A stretch of DNA of 64,000 nt, from the NCBI RefSeq assembly GCF_000699445.3, contig NC_067202.1, positions 11,871,924-11,935,923 on the forward strand, written 5' to 3'. The position numbers were made by a program, and so were the translations under genes. Below, one piece after another: positions 1 to 11,242 of this stretch; the stretch's first letter is position 1; each line of letters starts with the position of its first letter. The stretch comes from Schistosoma haematobium. Taxonomy: Eukaryota; Platyhelminthes; Trematoda; Strigeidida; Schistosomatidae. The notes under the pieces are model-generated. The model was not told the DNA's origin. It was given only the letters and a program-made list of their open reading frames with translations, and searched no databases.

Positions 1-344
1 CAAGTTCATCATATGATGATACTAAAAGGTCTAATATGAAATATATTGGGAATGTGTGCTAATCAACAGACAAGCCAACAGTGAATATAGAGAATGAATG
101 AATTACGCAATAGTATATTTGATTTGTTAATCAAATCAAATTATAGTATGACTATTACAAAATTATAATCAAGTTTTCATTTTCTTCTCTTATATATTGA
201 CAACTCTATAGTTTGCATCGAAACTTAAAATCTCCATTAAAGGAAGTTTTCAATGTGTTTATAAACAATTTTCTTTAATTTTTAGATAAGTGAATCTATG
301 ATTTACAGATAATCTTGAATGACCATAAGAAATCTCATTATTGA
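1..344. other. AT-rich sequence with nothing recognised
   Basis: Very AT-rich single-copy-looking sequence with an ATT-repeat run just before the next repeat. I see no exon, repeat or conserved motif. Confidence 0.6.
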
Positions 345-736
345 TATTATTATTATTATAAGCTTTATTCAATATTAAAGCTTTGGTACAATATAGAATT
401 CTCAGCACAAAGTATTTCAACAAATTTCCGTCTCTTACTTCTTGGTCGATCCTGTCGATAAATATTGAGTGATCGCCAGTTAGATGTTAGCAGTCCAGTA
501 AATGAATATCTGAATAATGTATATTCTTTTTGCTGCATATTGCTAGCGACCACAATATCACTTATTGGTCTTTTTGTAACTTTGACAACGAAAGGTTGTA
601 CACTTTTGCGAAACGCACCTGAATAAGTTATGCCATTAATAAACATAATGATGTATTAAAACAAACTAAAATAGATAACTTGCTGAAATATCCAGATGGT
701 AGGAACAGGTAGCTCAGATACTCAAGCAGGCCGCCT
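345..736 (-). repeat. Dispersed repeat with intact 93-codon ORF, copy 1
   Basis: This is one of two nearly identical copies (the other is at 11786-12171). Read on the minus strand it opens with GGCGGCCTGCTTGAG, contains an ATG-started ORF at 646-365 (93 codons, basic, Ser/Arg-rich, with KVTKRP and YRQDRPRSKRRKF runs), and ends with an AATAAA directly overlapping the stop and a TAA-repeat tail. The AATAAA plus simple tail suggests a retroposed RNA or the 3' end of a LINE/SINE. The two ORFs differ only at two residues near the C terminus, and the DNA is almost unchanged across about 280 bases. I do not recognise the protein. The ORF may be a coincidence of a young repeat rather than a gene. Confidence 0.7.
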
Positions 737-1804
737 TTTATTACGTTCAAAAAAGGGTTAGTAACACATATTAGGAATTAAATCTAGGATTTTCATCATA
801 CCCTTTAATCAATAAAATGGTATAAAATACTTTTTAAAACTATGAATAAATAAAAATCATACAAACGCTACTTTAAATCTTATTATTTTAAACCATAACT
901 TATAATCCTTTCGTGATATGCCCTTCATTTTATTACATCATAATAATAACTGAAGTAATAAATTTTCCCCCTCCCCTTGAATCTTTTGTTTCCTACTGAG
1001 TTTTAAAATAATCAAATTTTTTTTGTAAAAAAAAACAAACAGCGCCAACTTTCAAATACTCCTGTCAACTGTGATAAATTTTCTAAGAAAAATAATTAAT
1101 GTTTTTATGACTGGTAACAAATGAGAAAAAAAATTTTTTCTTTTTCTTCTTCTTCTTATTTATGAAAAGTTTCAATTATCATTTGAAGAATTAAAATTAA
1201 AATAGATAAATGATGCGTTGTGTATTATAAGTGTTTACATTCTCTTGTAAGCATCTCCTAGTTTGATTAAGGAAAAGGATAGTTAAAACTGTTGACAACT
1301 TGATTCTAGTACATTTAGTACAAACAGGTCATACAGACAATATGGAACAATCAATTACAGTAATAATATTGTGTTAACAATAATCTACCTTGATTCATCA
1401 GATTAAGAATCCTTTAGACGACTGAAACAATAGCTATTTGGATTTTTAAAAAATATGTTCAATCGCTACTTTTACCATGGCCAACTTCTGATCTAATAAG
1501 TTATAATGATCATTTGATGATATACTAACGTAATTCGATTAATGTTCTTATAATCTTCCTTTTGTATTTTCATAGCTTAAACCTATCTTAGTCACATATT
1601 CTTATTATCTGTATAATACTTGCAAATATTTTGAGAAATTTATTTTGTATCCATGTCTATTTATTAATTTGTACGTAATTTATATAATACCACATATTAC
1701 ATGATTTTCAATTTGTAATTACATTAATATCTCTCTTATCCCATATTGACCATATTTATTCAAGTCAACGCTTCATATTAGTCATCCAACGTTAGCGATT
1801 TTCA
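737..1804. other. AT-rich gap, nothing recognised
   Basis: Homopolymer and TTC-rich tracts around 1015-1160 are the only structure. No exon signature or repeat match to the rest of the window was seen. Confidence 0.55.
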
Positions 1805-1945
1805 GAATAGGGTTATGGAGATTGTTCAGTTTTGATTAAGATCATGAATTGATCAATTTGTGAACTTACCATTGATAATCTGGATGCACTGGACGGCATT
1901 TTCGTCCTAGTATGGGAATCCTCAGAAATGAGCATCATTGATTTT
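1805..1945 (-). repeat. Family A fragment (hammerhead-SINE 3' part)
   Basis: On the minus strand the segment carries the hammerhead 3' portion (GAGGAT..CCCATACTAGGAC, GAAAATGCCGTC, CAGTGCATCC) followed by the family A tail ending near the sequence complementary to ATAGGGTTATGGAG. The GAAAC core is mutated to GAAAA. The tRNA-like head is missing. Confidence 0.65.
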
Positions 1946-2109
1946 ATTTTATTTTAGAATTCTAAATTCATATGCTACAATTTTTATACGATGTATTTTT
2001 CCCTAAACTTGGTCACCTTTTTGGATTATTAATTTGGAAACTGAAGAAAATTTATTGAAAAGGATATTCTTTGTTTATATATCTGTGTTTTAATGTAATG
2101 GATAATCTT

Positions 2110-2345
2110 TAGCGGTTTTGAATTTGACTGAAATTATGAGGTAGATTACCAGTGAAGACCTGGCAGCACTTGACGTTTGCCTCATCCAAGTGTGCAGGCG
2201 GTGCGCATTCATAGTCCTGCACGTGAGACTTGAATCCAGAACTTTTGATCTCACGCCTGAAAGCTTAACTCTTAGACCAATGAGCTGGTATCCAACAATG
2301 TTAATGACCAACTTCAATCAATTCACGAAATCGCCCGACTGAGGG
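2110..2345 (-). repeat. Family A copy, degenerate
   Basis: Minus-strand copy of the tRNA-headed family. The head (ATTGGTCTAAGAGTTAAGC type), a B-box-like stretch, the GGACTATGAATGCGCACCGC region and the CAGTGC/CCAGG tail are all recognisable but diverged. The 3' flank at about 2305-2330 matches the spacer found beyond the head in the copies at 41.3 and 61.9 kb. Confidence 0.6.
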
Positions 2346-3261
2346 TCGGGAGTGAAACAGATGTTATGGGTCGTATTGGATGTTCTTCACTCTTATGGCT
2401 TGAGACACTAATCAACATTATGTATCATATCTTCAGTAGGACCGGTGACCTAAGTATCGATTAACACACAGAGCAATGAACAATAATCTATGAGATTAAC
2501 TCTCATCGGACCATGAGCTCCTTCTAACGAAATAGTCAATTAAAAAACTAAGACGAAAAGCAGAATAAATCACTTTTGTACTCATTTCAATTCATGACTC
2601 AAAGCGCATACAATAACAAGCTTGAATTTGCTGATCACATAGCACACCGTATTAGAAATCATACTTTAAAGATAATCATACCATAAGTGGTAGTATTAAA
2701 CAAACAGTACATAATTAATAAGAAATAAGTAAGGAATAGTAAAACGTATAGTGACAATCAATCCGCTGCGAAAGTTTCAACTTTCCCAACATCTGTCCCG
2801 TTATAACACCTACACTATATCGTAAATTGATTAATGTTGAAGTTATAACATCGAAAACCAACCCACTTATTCTAATGTTCAAAAGTTTGCTGAAAGACCT
2901 GGAGATTTTGAGTTCTATCCTGAGCAGAATCGTGAATTCATGTGATTAAAGAGTTTCATTACCAGGACTAAGCACCTGTTTAGTACTCCATGATTTCCAA
3001 TAATATCCTTACAGAGATCAATCTGTAACTAAATCAAACTATGATTTAAACTAATCTTCATTAAAAATCTCTTCAATTAAATCCTTAAAATACCTGAAAA
3101 TCAATACAGTTGAAGATTTCATTATTACTAAACCATTGTATTAAATATAAATTAAAAATTTATGTTAAAAACATCAAATAATTCAATGAACTATTGTTAT
3201 CATTTTACGTAAAGAATATTAGAAGGGAAAAGAGTAAAACACGATGGTTTTGCATTAAATT
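2346..3261. other. Gap of mixed composition, unidentified
   Basis: The interval 2346-2830 is less AT-rich than its surroundings and may be old transposon or LTR sequence, but I find no second copy in this window and no coding frame. The rest is AT-rich. Confidence 0.4.
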
Positions 3262-3585
3262 TAACGAGCACTTCCTGTTTATAAGCAAAGATGGATAGTG
3301 GTTAGCAAGGGAATCAAGGACAAACGTTTCGTTCTATTTGAGACTCGTCAGCTAGATGTACCTGAATCCTAGAGTTGATGTTCACTCCAGGACTCGAAAC
3401 GAGTACCGTTCGCTGCAAATGCCATCGCACTCTCCATTATCCATATTTACTTAGAAAGCTTGTGACTTAAGGCTATATCAAGGCAACCTGCACAGGATGC
3501 ATATATGCCAACATGAGACATCAATTGTAGTTCTAAATAACAATGGAAAGATACAAGTAAAACAACACCAAGTGAATTTCTTGTT
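3262..3585 (-). repeat. SM-alpha-like repeat with hammerhead core
   Basis: Minus-strand copy. The hammerhead lies at about 3360-3306: CTGACGA, a stem II of GTCTCAAATAGAAC, GAAAC, then a GTC cleavage triplet followed by CTTGAT, which pairs with ATCTAG before the core apart from one mismatch. All core residues are kept. Downstream on the plus strand are a tRNA-like B-box region (about 3390-3420) and the conserved GGCAACCTGCACAGGATGCA arm at about 3482-3501. SM-alpha elements of schistosomes are known to encode an active hammerhead. Confidence 0.75.
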
Positions 3586-4537
3586 TATTATTATTATTAT
3601 TAACCTTGTTTCTCTCTCTTATAATCAATTAATTTCATCTTTGTTTGATTTCATTTCATCCAAACACTAGGTATTACGAGTAAGTTACAATCTGTTGCCT
3701 ATATTATACTGTGTATATATTTGTTTTGTTTCGATAATGAATGTGTTATTTTTGAGAACATTATTTATAGGTTTATCTTAAGCCTAATTAAGATTAGCTG
3801 TATTATATACTTGTTGTTAGAAGATAACACATACAAGTCATTCAATGGTAACATTTTTATGTTGCATTTTAAATAAAAATATGTTAAATAATTTATTACA
3901 ATTGATTGATCATTGTGTAGTGACCAGTGTAATGTATGTCTAGTCTTTTCATGTTTCTGATCAAATTCTATAGATTGTTATAATGTAATCATTAGTCTAA
4001 GTGACTTAACTATGAATCTATTATGTTGAGATAGAGGAAGTCAACAGAAAAAACTTGCTTAACCTAAGTTTCAGGCTAATTAGAACTTAAGAGCGAGGTG
4101 TGCCTGTAATCTTTAGGATTGATTTTAGCGTTGGTTAATTAAGCCTACAAAGACGAAAATATTCATACACTAAAGGAAAAATCTGTCAAAGTAAATTGTT
4201 TAATGATTGTATAAGTTTTTTCTGTATTATAAAAGATCCGCTAATTCTGTTACCGTATTCATCCCACAATTGACAAGAAAAAACTCCCACGTCCTTGAAC
4301 CTTCAGTCAACGTTTCAAGAGTTTTAGTAAAATACCAGATCATAATATTGCTCAATTTCTAAACGTAACCACAAATGACCTCAAAAAGGTGTAGATGAAA
4401 TTGATTAGGGATTCAGTTTAAACTTAGTACTTTGAAAGTTCTTTCGGTTAATTGTGTTCATAAGTCTTGACTCTATGGAAATTTAGCTTAATGGTTATGT
4501 GTAGACAGCATTTTTATCTCATGGAATTAAATTTCTC
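3586..4537. other. AT-rich gap, nothing recognised
   Basis: It contains an ATT-repeat run near 3588-3601 and otherwise unstructured AT-rich sequence. No exon or repeat is supported. Confidence 0.55.
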
Positions 4538-4885
4538 TTAGTCAGTCAGCTACAACGTAGGACCAAGCACATATATGCATCGGTCCAAGTTACCATACCT
4601 CATTAGCACAGCAAGATGAACACCAGATTCATAGAAGTACTTAATTCAGTGATGGTAATATCTAAAAAAGAAAGATTTTATGTAAGGAAAGAATTAGTTC
4701 AAAGAAACAAAGATATAAAGTGATTTTAATCTCATGGTTTAAGGGAAGACAAAAAATGTATACACTGCCACCATTGTAATCGATTATGAGCCATATCACC
4801 CAGAGTGTCCAACCATTGATTATAATAGTCACACGAACCCCAACCAAGTAGTCTGCATCTACCAACATGGCTCAGAGCGTGAGAT
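4538..4885 (-). repeat. 3' end of ACTG-tailed non-LTR retrotransposon (family B), degenerate
   Basis: Read on the minus strand, the frame shows remnants of the RT C-terminal segment (SHVG RCRL, D..NQWLDTLGDMAHNR, CIHF) interrupted by frameshifts. An untranslated part with GGTATGGTAACTTGG follows, and the end is GCTGACTGAC. It matches the cleaner copy at 60.9-61.6 kb. Confidence 0.7.
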
Positions 4886-5949
4886 AATGATCAAGATTCA
4901 AAATTGTTTTTGAAATCCAATATAATTTACATTTAAACAAAAGAACATGCAGAAATTTAAAAAAAAAGTTTTAAATAGTAATTCAAGGGATAAAAACATC
5001 TACAGTTTATACAATTCTCAATTGTACTACTTAAAACGATTAGTAACTATGTAAACTACAATGTTAAAATAATAAAAATGTAACATAAAAGTAACATTTT
5101 CTTCCAATCTAAAAAAGTATTGAAATAGAACAATGAATAGACACTTAAAAAAACCCACACTCCCCTCCTTGTTTGTCTAAAGTTTATTTTAATTGAAGTT
5201 TTTTTTAATTGATGAACAATTAAAGATACTTGTTCAAGAAAGATATCTATCTCTTCAGATAGAATACTTTTCTTCACAGTAGGTTTGCATTTTCTTTCAC
5301 GCTCCATTCCCTTCTCTCTCTCTCTCTGTATGGAAATGTGTGTGGGAAATATGATGAGACAAACATAGGTTACTTGAGAAATTATTGAATAATTGAATGA
5401 ATAATGTACGGTGATATGGTGATTCACTAATTCGATGATAATCTATTCACTAAGAAATTCAGATGTTTATACCCTTCGATCAGTTTCAATTAGGAACAAA
5501 TAATCGAATATTGTTGAACTGTTGTGTTAACAGAGGAGGAGACCAGTTTACTTGATTTCAACTAACAATCACTATTCTAGTATGAAATAAAATATTAGAA
5601 GTGATATAAATTTAATCAGAATAATGTCAAAGGTTTTGTAATTAATCGATGTTTAACTGTCTATAGGGTTTTCATTCTTTTCGAAAAAACATTGGTTAAA
5701 CAGACAAGCCTCAGTTAATAAATAAATGCTCTGACCTATTCCAAATCGTCAGTGTGTCTGATTTTTGAATCAGGGTCGTTTGGTTCTAGAAATTTACTTA
5801 CAATAATATTCTATGAGACTCAGCTTTTTCCAGCCACGCTATGGTGAATTTCTGTCTTACTTCTAGACTTTCGCTGTATATTTTGTGACTCAGAATGTGA
5901 GTATACCGGAGACTTACCAACCAAGAGGGTACTGCTTGTGGCTTTTTCT
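4886..5949. other. AT-rich gap, nothing recognised
   Basis: Contains a TC-repeat run at about 5313-5328. A 123-codon open stretch on the minus strand looks like chance AT-rich sequence. No other feature is supported. Confidence 0.5.
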
Positions 5950-6450
5950 CTATCTCCGCATGATTGTCCATTTTTCGTCACTCAAGACAGTCTCATCGGA
6001 ACCATTAGGAACACTGACAGTTTTATCGGGGTCTTCGATTTCTACTTTAGAATCATGAATACAAACATTAGGTGTTATTTCACTCTTCATTAGCTTCAAA
6101 GGAGATTTTACTTTTCCGTGAATCACATTCGGGTGTTTGGCAAGTTCGTAACAACATGCACAACACTGATAAATTCTTTGCTGCCAGTATTCGTGTTACC
6201 AGTGCAGTCACCGTAAATCTTCTTGAAGGCCAAAGCCAGAACTCGGTAGAAAAAAGTGCCTCGAGGAGGATTTGGGAGAATCCCAAACCCTAACCGAAAT
6301 AATTCAAGTCAATGTAGACCAAGCATAGTTTGGATGCAACAATTACACAAAAGCCAAGTTAACCACGACTAGTACTAAATCACTGCCCTTTTTGAAACAG
6401 GCACTTTCTGTTTTTCTTGTTGTAAGCAGTTCTGCACTGGCTCATTAATG
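5950..6450 (-). pseudogene. Coding-like minus-strand remnant, unidentified
   Basis: Minus-strand reading gives protein-like stretches that need frame changes to connect. One 81-codon stretch (6195 down to a stop at 5950) reads HEYWQQRIYQCCACCYELAK, then a Lys-rich and an Asp/Glu-rich part (VEIEDPDKTVSVPNGSDE) ending in WTIMRR. A short upstream stretch near 6450-6380 reads INEPVQNCLQQEKQKVP. The base composition is clearly less AT-rich than the surrounding intron. The Cys-rich CCACC run hints at a zinc-binding or gag-like protein, but I do not recognise the family. It could be a decayed retroelement ORF or a nested pseudogene; a live gene is unlikely because of the frame breaks. Confidence 0.4.
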
Positions 6451-7383
6451 GTATATCAAAGTCAATAACACTACATTGGGAAGTAAACAAGACTCATCAT
6501 AACATGTACTGTTTCAAGAAGGTGATTTTAAGCATTGTGTTTTGGGCGACGGTTTTTCCTTAATAATCTGCTGCTCAAGCAGTAGTAGTGTAAAACACGA
6601 CATTACGCTGGAGGAATATACGTTTATTTCAAGAAGTTACAAAGTATTTACGTAATACATATACACAGTAACCATCATCTATTTGCATTTTTCAGTGTTT
6701 CTTGCCATCTGAACTATCTTCTCGTCTGGTCTCCATTTGTTCTACCAACGTCGTGCTTTCGATACACTGAATGTCATCACAAGAATTGCAACTTCGACAC
6801 CCCATTTAGCTACACACTACTTACATACATCCTTGTGGGAGGCGTGCATTACAGTAGTATTAGTAGTAGATAGACAATGGTTTTAGTCACTGTGCTACCA
6901 CTGAAAGATGTACATGACGGTTAAGATCAAACCCACTAGGTCTAATGACAATTATTTCACACATCACTGGAAGTCGGAAACTGCATAAACAAGTGTTAGT
7001 AGTTAATTACTATAAATTATAAAAGGAAAGAATTAGAGATTTTATTAACATGAACAGAAGGAAAGTTGACAATTATGCTAACAGAACTTGTAATCATACT
7101 GAATTGCCAAAACAGAAACACAACGAAGTCACCATTATTCCCTGCTTTTGAATAAATAATAAGATAGACAAATTAGTTATCTAATGAAATATCATTCAGA
7201 TGTCAACCTGTTAAACGCCTAAGTACAAGGGATGCAATTTCCATCTAATAGTCTGACTCGATAAGTGATCTATGTTAAAAACAAATTTGAACTTTATTTT
7301 GCATAGCTTTCTGTGCATTAATGTGATGTGTAGTTCAAAGTTTAGCTTGCTTTACTTTCAAATTTTCCTTTGTTCTAATTCAG
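6451..7383. other. Gap upstream of the 7384 exon, possible old LTR
   Basis: The region 6580-6960 is of balanced composition and contains CTGCTGCTCAAGCAGTAGTAG. It could be a long terminal repeat belonging to the minus-strand remnant at 5950-6450, but I see no second copy. The rest is AT-rich, ending in the pyrimidine tract of the exon acceptor. Confidence 0.35.
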
Positions 7384-7458
7384 ACTATGGCACAGAAACG
7401 TACATTAACATCTTTGTCGTCTAATCTAACCAGTTGGACACTGACAGATCAAGAATTG
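7384..7458 (+). CDS. UNC13: UNC13 probable exon preceding the C1 exon (residues 1-25)
   Basis: This is a 25-codon exon candidate after a strong pyrimidine tract ending in AATTCAG, closed by a GTAGGA donor. Only one of the three frames is open, and it is the phase-0 to phase-0 frame needed to join the C1 exon at 11023. The product is hydrophilic and Ser/Thr-rich, ends in TDQEL, and would run on into KMHVYRK. As I recall the family, UNC13 proteins have an acidic residue-Leu-Lys run just before HVYKKTLQAL, which fits. It contains an internal Met at codon 2, so an alternative start here is conceivable but unsupported. The donor is weaker than those of the other exons. The next exon lies 3.56 kb downstream. 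It is less certain than the other exons because this part of the protein is poorly conserved. Confidence 0.62.
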
Positions 7459-7539
7459 GTAGGAAGTTATTTTAAATAAATTGTTTTTCTGTTGACTATT
7501 TGTGAAAATTGTTAAATTTTATGGTTTACATCAAGGATT

Positions 7540-7745
7540 GATCTTAAACAGCTTCTGGAAACTAGGTAGCACTGGACCGCTACTGCGTCTTGATAATTGT
7601 TAAGCTCTTGTCACGGGACCTGAGAGCCCTGAGTTTGATATCTGGTTAGTCTACGTATGTGTACTGCTGAGGAGTCTCATACTAGCAGGAAATAACTACC
7701 CACTGCTTCGCAATTTCCGGCTGTAATTTAACTAATATCAGTCAA
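7540..7745 (+). repeat. Family A copy, degenerate, plus strand
   Basis: Carries a B-box-like GAGTTTGATATC, then CTGCTGAGGAGTCTCATACTAG and a mutated GAAAT where GAAAC is expected. A minus-oriented fragment (GGTAGCACTGGACCG) lies just upstream at about 7567-7581, as in the fold-back copies elsewhere. Confidence 0.55.
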
Positions 7746-8469
7746 TGATGCAAGCTATAATAATTCTTTTTATATTGCAACCGAAATTAGAGTAATCACA
7801 CTTTTTTGGACGGCATACGTAGCTTGAATTAGGCCAATTCATACAAAAATTTCTTTGAATAAGTTTTCGTTGTCCCTACCCAGGTTGATTACAATAGTGC
7901 TTCATGTTAAATGCTTGACGTTGTAGGTAATTGGCAGATTTTTGTGATGGACGAGAATATTACTTACCGAATCTAGGTAATCTGAAACCTCTAAATCAAC
8001 TCATATTTTCTATAGACGACTTCAATCAAATAAACAGTCATGAGAGATATCAGTAGATAACTAACAGAATGTTATATTTAGTATGGAGTTATGGTGATTT
8101 TTATAACGCGCAGTTTTACTTCGTCTAATGTTATAACAGTTCGGTTTCCACGTTTCCACGTATGGGACGTTAACTGACCTTAGACGAATATCTACACTAG
8201 ATTCCCTCCCAGTTTCTATTCTACAGGACTTCAACACAAATCAAGAACACGTGATTAACCTGACCGCAACGTAAATATATTTCCACACCAAAACCCGACA
8301 CGATCCAACAACAATGAACAATCAATAATAAGTGAGTAATAATAATTAGGATAGGGGAATATATAACTCATCTGACACCTGTCAGTCTACCTACATGGCT
8401 GACTAAGCAGACAACCAATCATTATCGTTCTCGCTCACACAGAGATTATTGAATTTCATTGAAATCATT
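7746..8469. other. Intron gap with a complex unidentified block
   Basis: About 8100-8420 is richer in C and more complex than the surrounding intron and may be an old LTR or transposon fragment. No coding frame or copy elsewhere in the window was found. Confidence 0.35.
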
Positions 8470-8695
8470 AACTGATCTAAGTTAAGCCACTATTGAAAAT
8501 TTGGAAGCAGCGGACGACCGTTTTGTCATAGTATCGGATTTCTCAGCAGTAGATACACACGATCGCACACGTGGGAATCGAACCTAGGGTCTTCAGACTC
8601 ACGTTCAAACACAACCTCTAGACCACTGAGCCGAAATCCAACAGTATCAACGCTTAACCTCAATCAATCTAGGATATTGCGCAATTATTTATATG
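8470..8695 (-). repeat. Family A copy, degenerate, minus strand
   Basis: Minus-strand copy with the tRNA-like head (CTCAGTGGTCTAGAGG), B-box-like GGTTCGATTCCC, GCTGAGAAATCC in place of the hammerhead core, and the CCAAATTTTCAATAGTGGC tail. The spacer-like CAATCAATCTAGGATATTGC follows the head. Confidence 0.7.
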
Positions 8696-8817
8696 ACATT
8701 ACTGCTTATGTTAGGTAGATTATCTGAAGAAAAGTAATTTGAATCATCGATGCCAAGGTTGGACTTGGTAGTTTCGAATCGCCTGAGCATCGGGTAGAAA
8801 GTTAATGGTAACTATTT

Positions 8818-9003
8818 TTTATTATATCCCAATGAGTAGAAAAATTGAACTTCTGACGTTTCGTGACTTAATGCAAGTCCCTTCTTCAGAGTAAATAAAT
8901 AACGGTATTAAATTAACACGTTTCAAAGGAAACAATTTTTTTTCTTTTATCAAGTGACGAAACGTTAGAAATACAATTTTTCATACTCATTGGGATATAA
9001 TAC
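8818..9003. repeat. Family D palindromic repeat with hammerhead-like core
   Basis: The left arm (about 8823-8870) and right arm (about 8953-9000) are inverted copies sharing TTATATCCCAATGAGTA and GACGAAACGT-type sequence, with roughly 85 bases between. On the minus strand the left part reads CTGAAGAAG, a GACTT..AAGTC stem, and CACGAAACGT, resembling a hammerhead. The right arm starts within that stem. A third partial copy lies at 48.79 kb. Confidence 0.7.
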
Positions 9004-9388
9004 AGAATAAATTTATCATGAATTTGACTCATGTTTGCTGTGGACTCCCTTACACTGGTCGATGTTAGATAATGGTAGTTTTTTAGTAATTCGTGAGTGA
9101 AACTCAGATAACCTACAAACGAATTTGCATATGTTTATATCATCCATTCTAAGAAGCGATGGCTATGAAAGACCCTGAACTAGTTAACTTATTCGGATCG
9201 ATCATTAGGAAGAACATGAGTAGTTATGCTGATTCGTTTGGAATACATCTGAATAACAAGTGTTCGACTTAAATATCAAGACAACAAAGCAGAAATATGA
9301 AATACCATATGATTACAGTTGAAAATATCATAGTTCACTGATATATATGAAGTCGACCAGAGAGTTTCAGGAATGCATATTCTCATTT
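9004..9388. other. Intron gap, nothing recognised
   Basis: Mixed AT-rich sequence between a palindromic repeat and an RTE element. No exon or repeat is supported. Confidence 0.5.
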
Positions 9389-10858
9389 GTTTCTTACTTA
9401 CTTACTTACGCCTGTCACTCCTCGTGGAGAAGCATAGGCCGCCCACCAACACTCACAATCCAACCCTGTCCTGAGCAATCCTTTCCAGTTCCTTCCAATT
9501 GTTATTCATTCTTTTCATATCTGCTTCTATTTCCCGACGTAATGTGTTCTTTAGCCTTCCACTTTTCCTCTTTCCTTCAGGATTCCAATTTAGGGCTTGT
9601 ATCGTGATGCGGTTTGGTGATTTCTGTAATGTATGTCCTATCCATTTCTATCATCTTTTTCTAATTTCCTCTTCAGTTAGAATCTGGTTTGTTCTCTCTC
9701 ACAGAAGGCTGTTGCTGATGGTATCCGGCCAATAGATGTCGAGTATCTTGCGTAGACAGCTATTTATAAATACTTGTACCTTCTCGATTGTGGTTGTTGT
9801 AGTTCTCCAAGTTTCCGCTCCGTACAGTAGAACTGCCTTGACGCTCGTATTGAAGATTCTCACTTTGATATTGGTTGAAAGTTATTTTGAGTTCCATACG
9901 TTCTTCAACTGTAGGAATGCTGCTTTGCTTAGCCATTCCTCATCTTTACGCCTGTATCACATCCTCCTTGTTCATCGATGATTCTTCCCAGGTACGTGAA
10001 GGATTCTACATCTTCCGGAGTTTCGACATCAAGTGCGATTGGATTGGTGTTCTCCGTGTTGTATTTGAGGATCTTAGTTTTCCCCTTGTGTGTGTTGAGG
10101 CCTGCTGATGCAGAGATTGCTACTGCCCTTTCCATCCTTATCTGCATTTCTTCGTGTCTATGGGATAGGAGGGCTAGGTCATTTGTAAAGTCCAAATCGT
10201 CCAATTAATTCTGAGCTGTCCATTGTATTCCGTCAAGGTTCTCTTAATCCAGTCGACCATCAGAAGAAAGAAGAAGGGGAGAGTAGACAGCCTTGTCCGA
10301 CTCCGGTCCTTACTTGGAATGCATCTGTCAGCTGTCTTCCATGCACGATATTGCACCGTAGTCCGTCGTATGAGTTCCGGATAAGTTGACGATCTTCTCA
10401 GGAACTCCATAGTGTCGAGGAAGTTTCCATAATATTCTCTTATCTACACTGTCGAACGCCTTTTCATAGTCAATGAAGTTGATTTATAGTAACGAGTTTC
10501 ACTCAACCGATTGTTTAACAGTGATCTGTAGTGTCGCGATTTGGTCTGTGCACGACCGATCCTTACGGAATTCGGCCTGTTGATCTCGAAGTTGGGCGTT
10601 TACTGAGTCTTTCATTTGGTCCAGCAACACTTTATTGAAAACGTTTTCTGGTACGGATAGTAGTGTGATTCCTCTGTAGTTCACACATTTGTTCAGATCT
10701 CCTTACTTTGGTATCTTGATGAGGTTCCTTCTTTCCAGTCTGTCGGTGGCACTTGTTTCTCCCCCCAAATCTTCCTGAAGAGAGGGTGAATCATACTTAG
10801 TTACTTTCATGTCTGAGTTTAGTGCTTCAGTTGGTATATTGTCAGGTCCTGCTATTCT
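9389..10858 (-). mobile_element. 5'-truncated RTE non-LTR retrotransposon, dead
   Basis: Minus-strand element with its 3' end at the TTAC repeat run (9395-9411) and its 5' truncation near 10858. Frame fragments show the RTE reverse transcriptase in order: NYRGITLLSVPE..FNKVLLDQM (10684-10499), the thumb-side MVDWIKRTL region, the catalytic region as LDFTNDLALL, and the C terminus. The catalytic motif has Thr-Asn in place of the Ala-Asp of the family (FADD), and several frameshifts and stops break the ORF. It resembles the schistosome SR2/Perere-3 families. It ends about 165 bases before the C1 exon of UNC13. Confidence 0.88.
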
Positions 10859-11022
10859 CATTTGTACTACAACATTATGAAGAATAGCTACAGATCTCGA
10901 CTGTATTCTGTAATTTCCACAAACAGATACCGAAAATATTTATATTTATTTTATAGATCATTCTTTACTAATATTCGTCAAAATAATACTAATTTTCCGT
11001 TGAATATTTCCTTATATTTTAG

Positions 11023-11242
11023 AAAATGCATGTTTATCGTAAAACATTACAAGCCTTGGCTTATCCCATATCAAGTAATACACCGCATAATTTTCAATTG
11101 TTTAGTGCTACCAGTCCTACTTATTGTTATGAATGTGAAGGCTTATTATGGGGTGTAGCCAGGCAAGGATTACGTTGTACTGAATGTGGTGTTAAATGTC
11201 ATGATAAATGTAAACGTTTATTAAATGCAGATTGTTTACAAA
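11023..11242 (+). CDS. UNC13: UNC13 exon encoding the C1 domain (residues 26-98)
   Basis: The exon follows the acceptor TATTTTAG and ends at an A before GTGAGT. It reads [17 protein letters not shown] and then a full C1 zinc finger. His47 is followed by cysteines and a histidine at the exact family spacing H-X12-C-X2-C-X13-C-X2-C-X4-H-X2-C-X7-C, ending at Cys96. The [11 protein letters not shown] and CTECGVKCH blocks are diagnostic of Munc13 C1 domains, which bind diacylglycerol and phorbol esters and bring the protein to the plasma membrane. No zinc ligand is missing. The last base joins GA of the exon at 23569 to make Arg99, giving CLQRAAEKS as in other UNC13 proteins. A truncated RTE retrotransposon ends only about 165 bases upstream, so the intron's branch-point region is squeezed between element and exon. 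Confidence 0.97.

Noticed and set aside
5056..5427. 123-codon minus-strand open frame
   Set aside because: Low-complexity, includes a TC-repeat read as an RERE run; no domain, no repeat copy and no splice context. Probably chance openness.
6072..6293. Overlapping open frames on both strands at 6.1-6.3 kb as real genes
   Set aside because: Neither matches anything recognisable; the more protein-like reading is a third frame on the minus strand, reported as a broken remnant.
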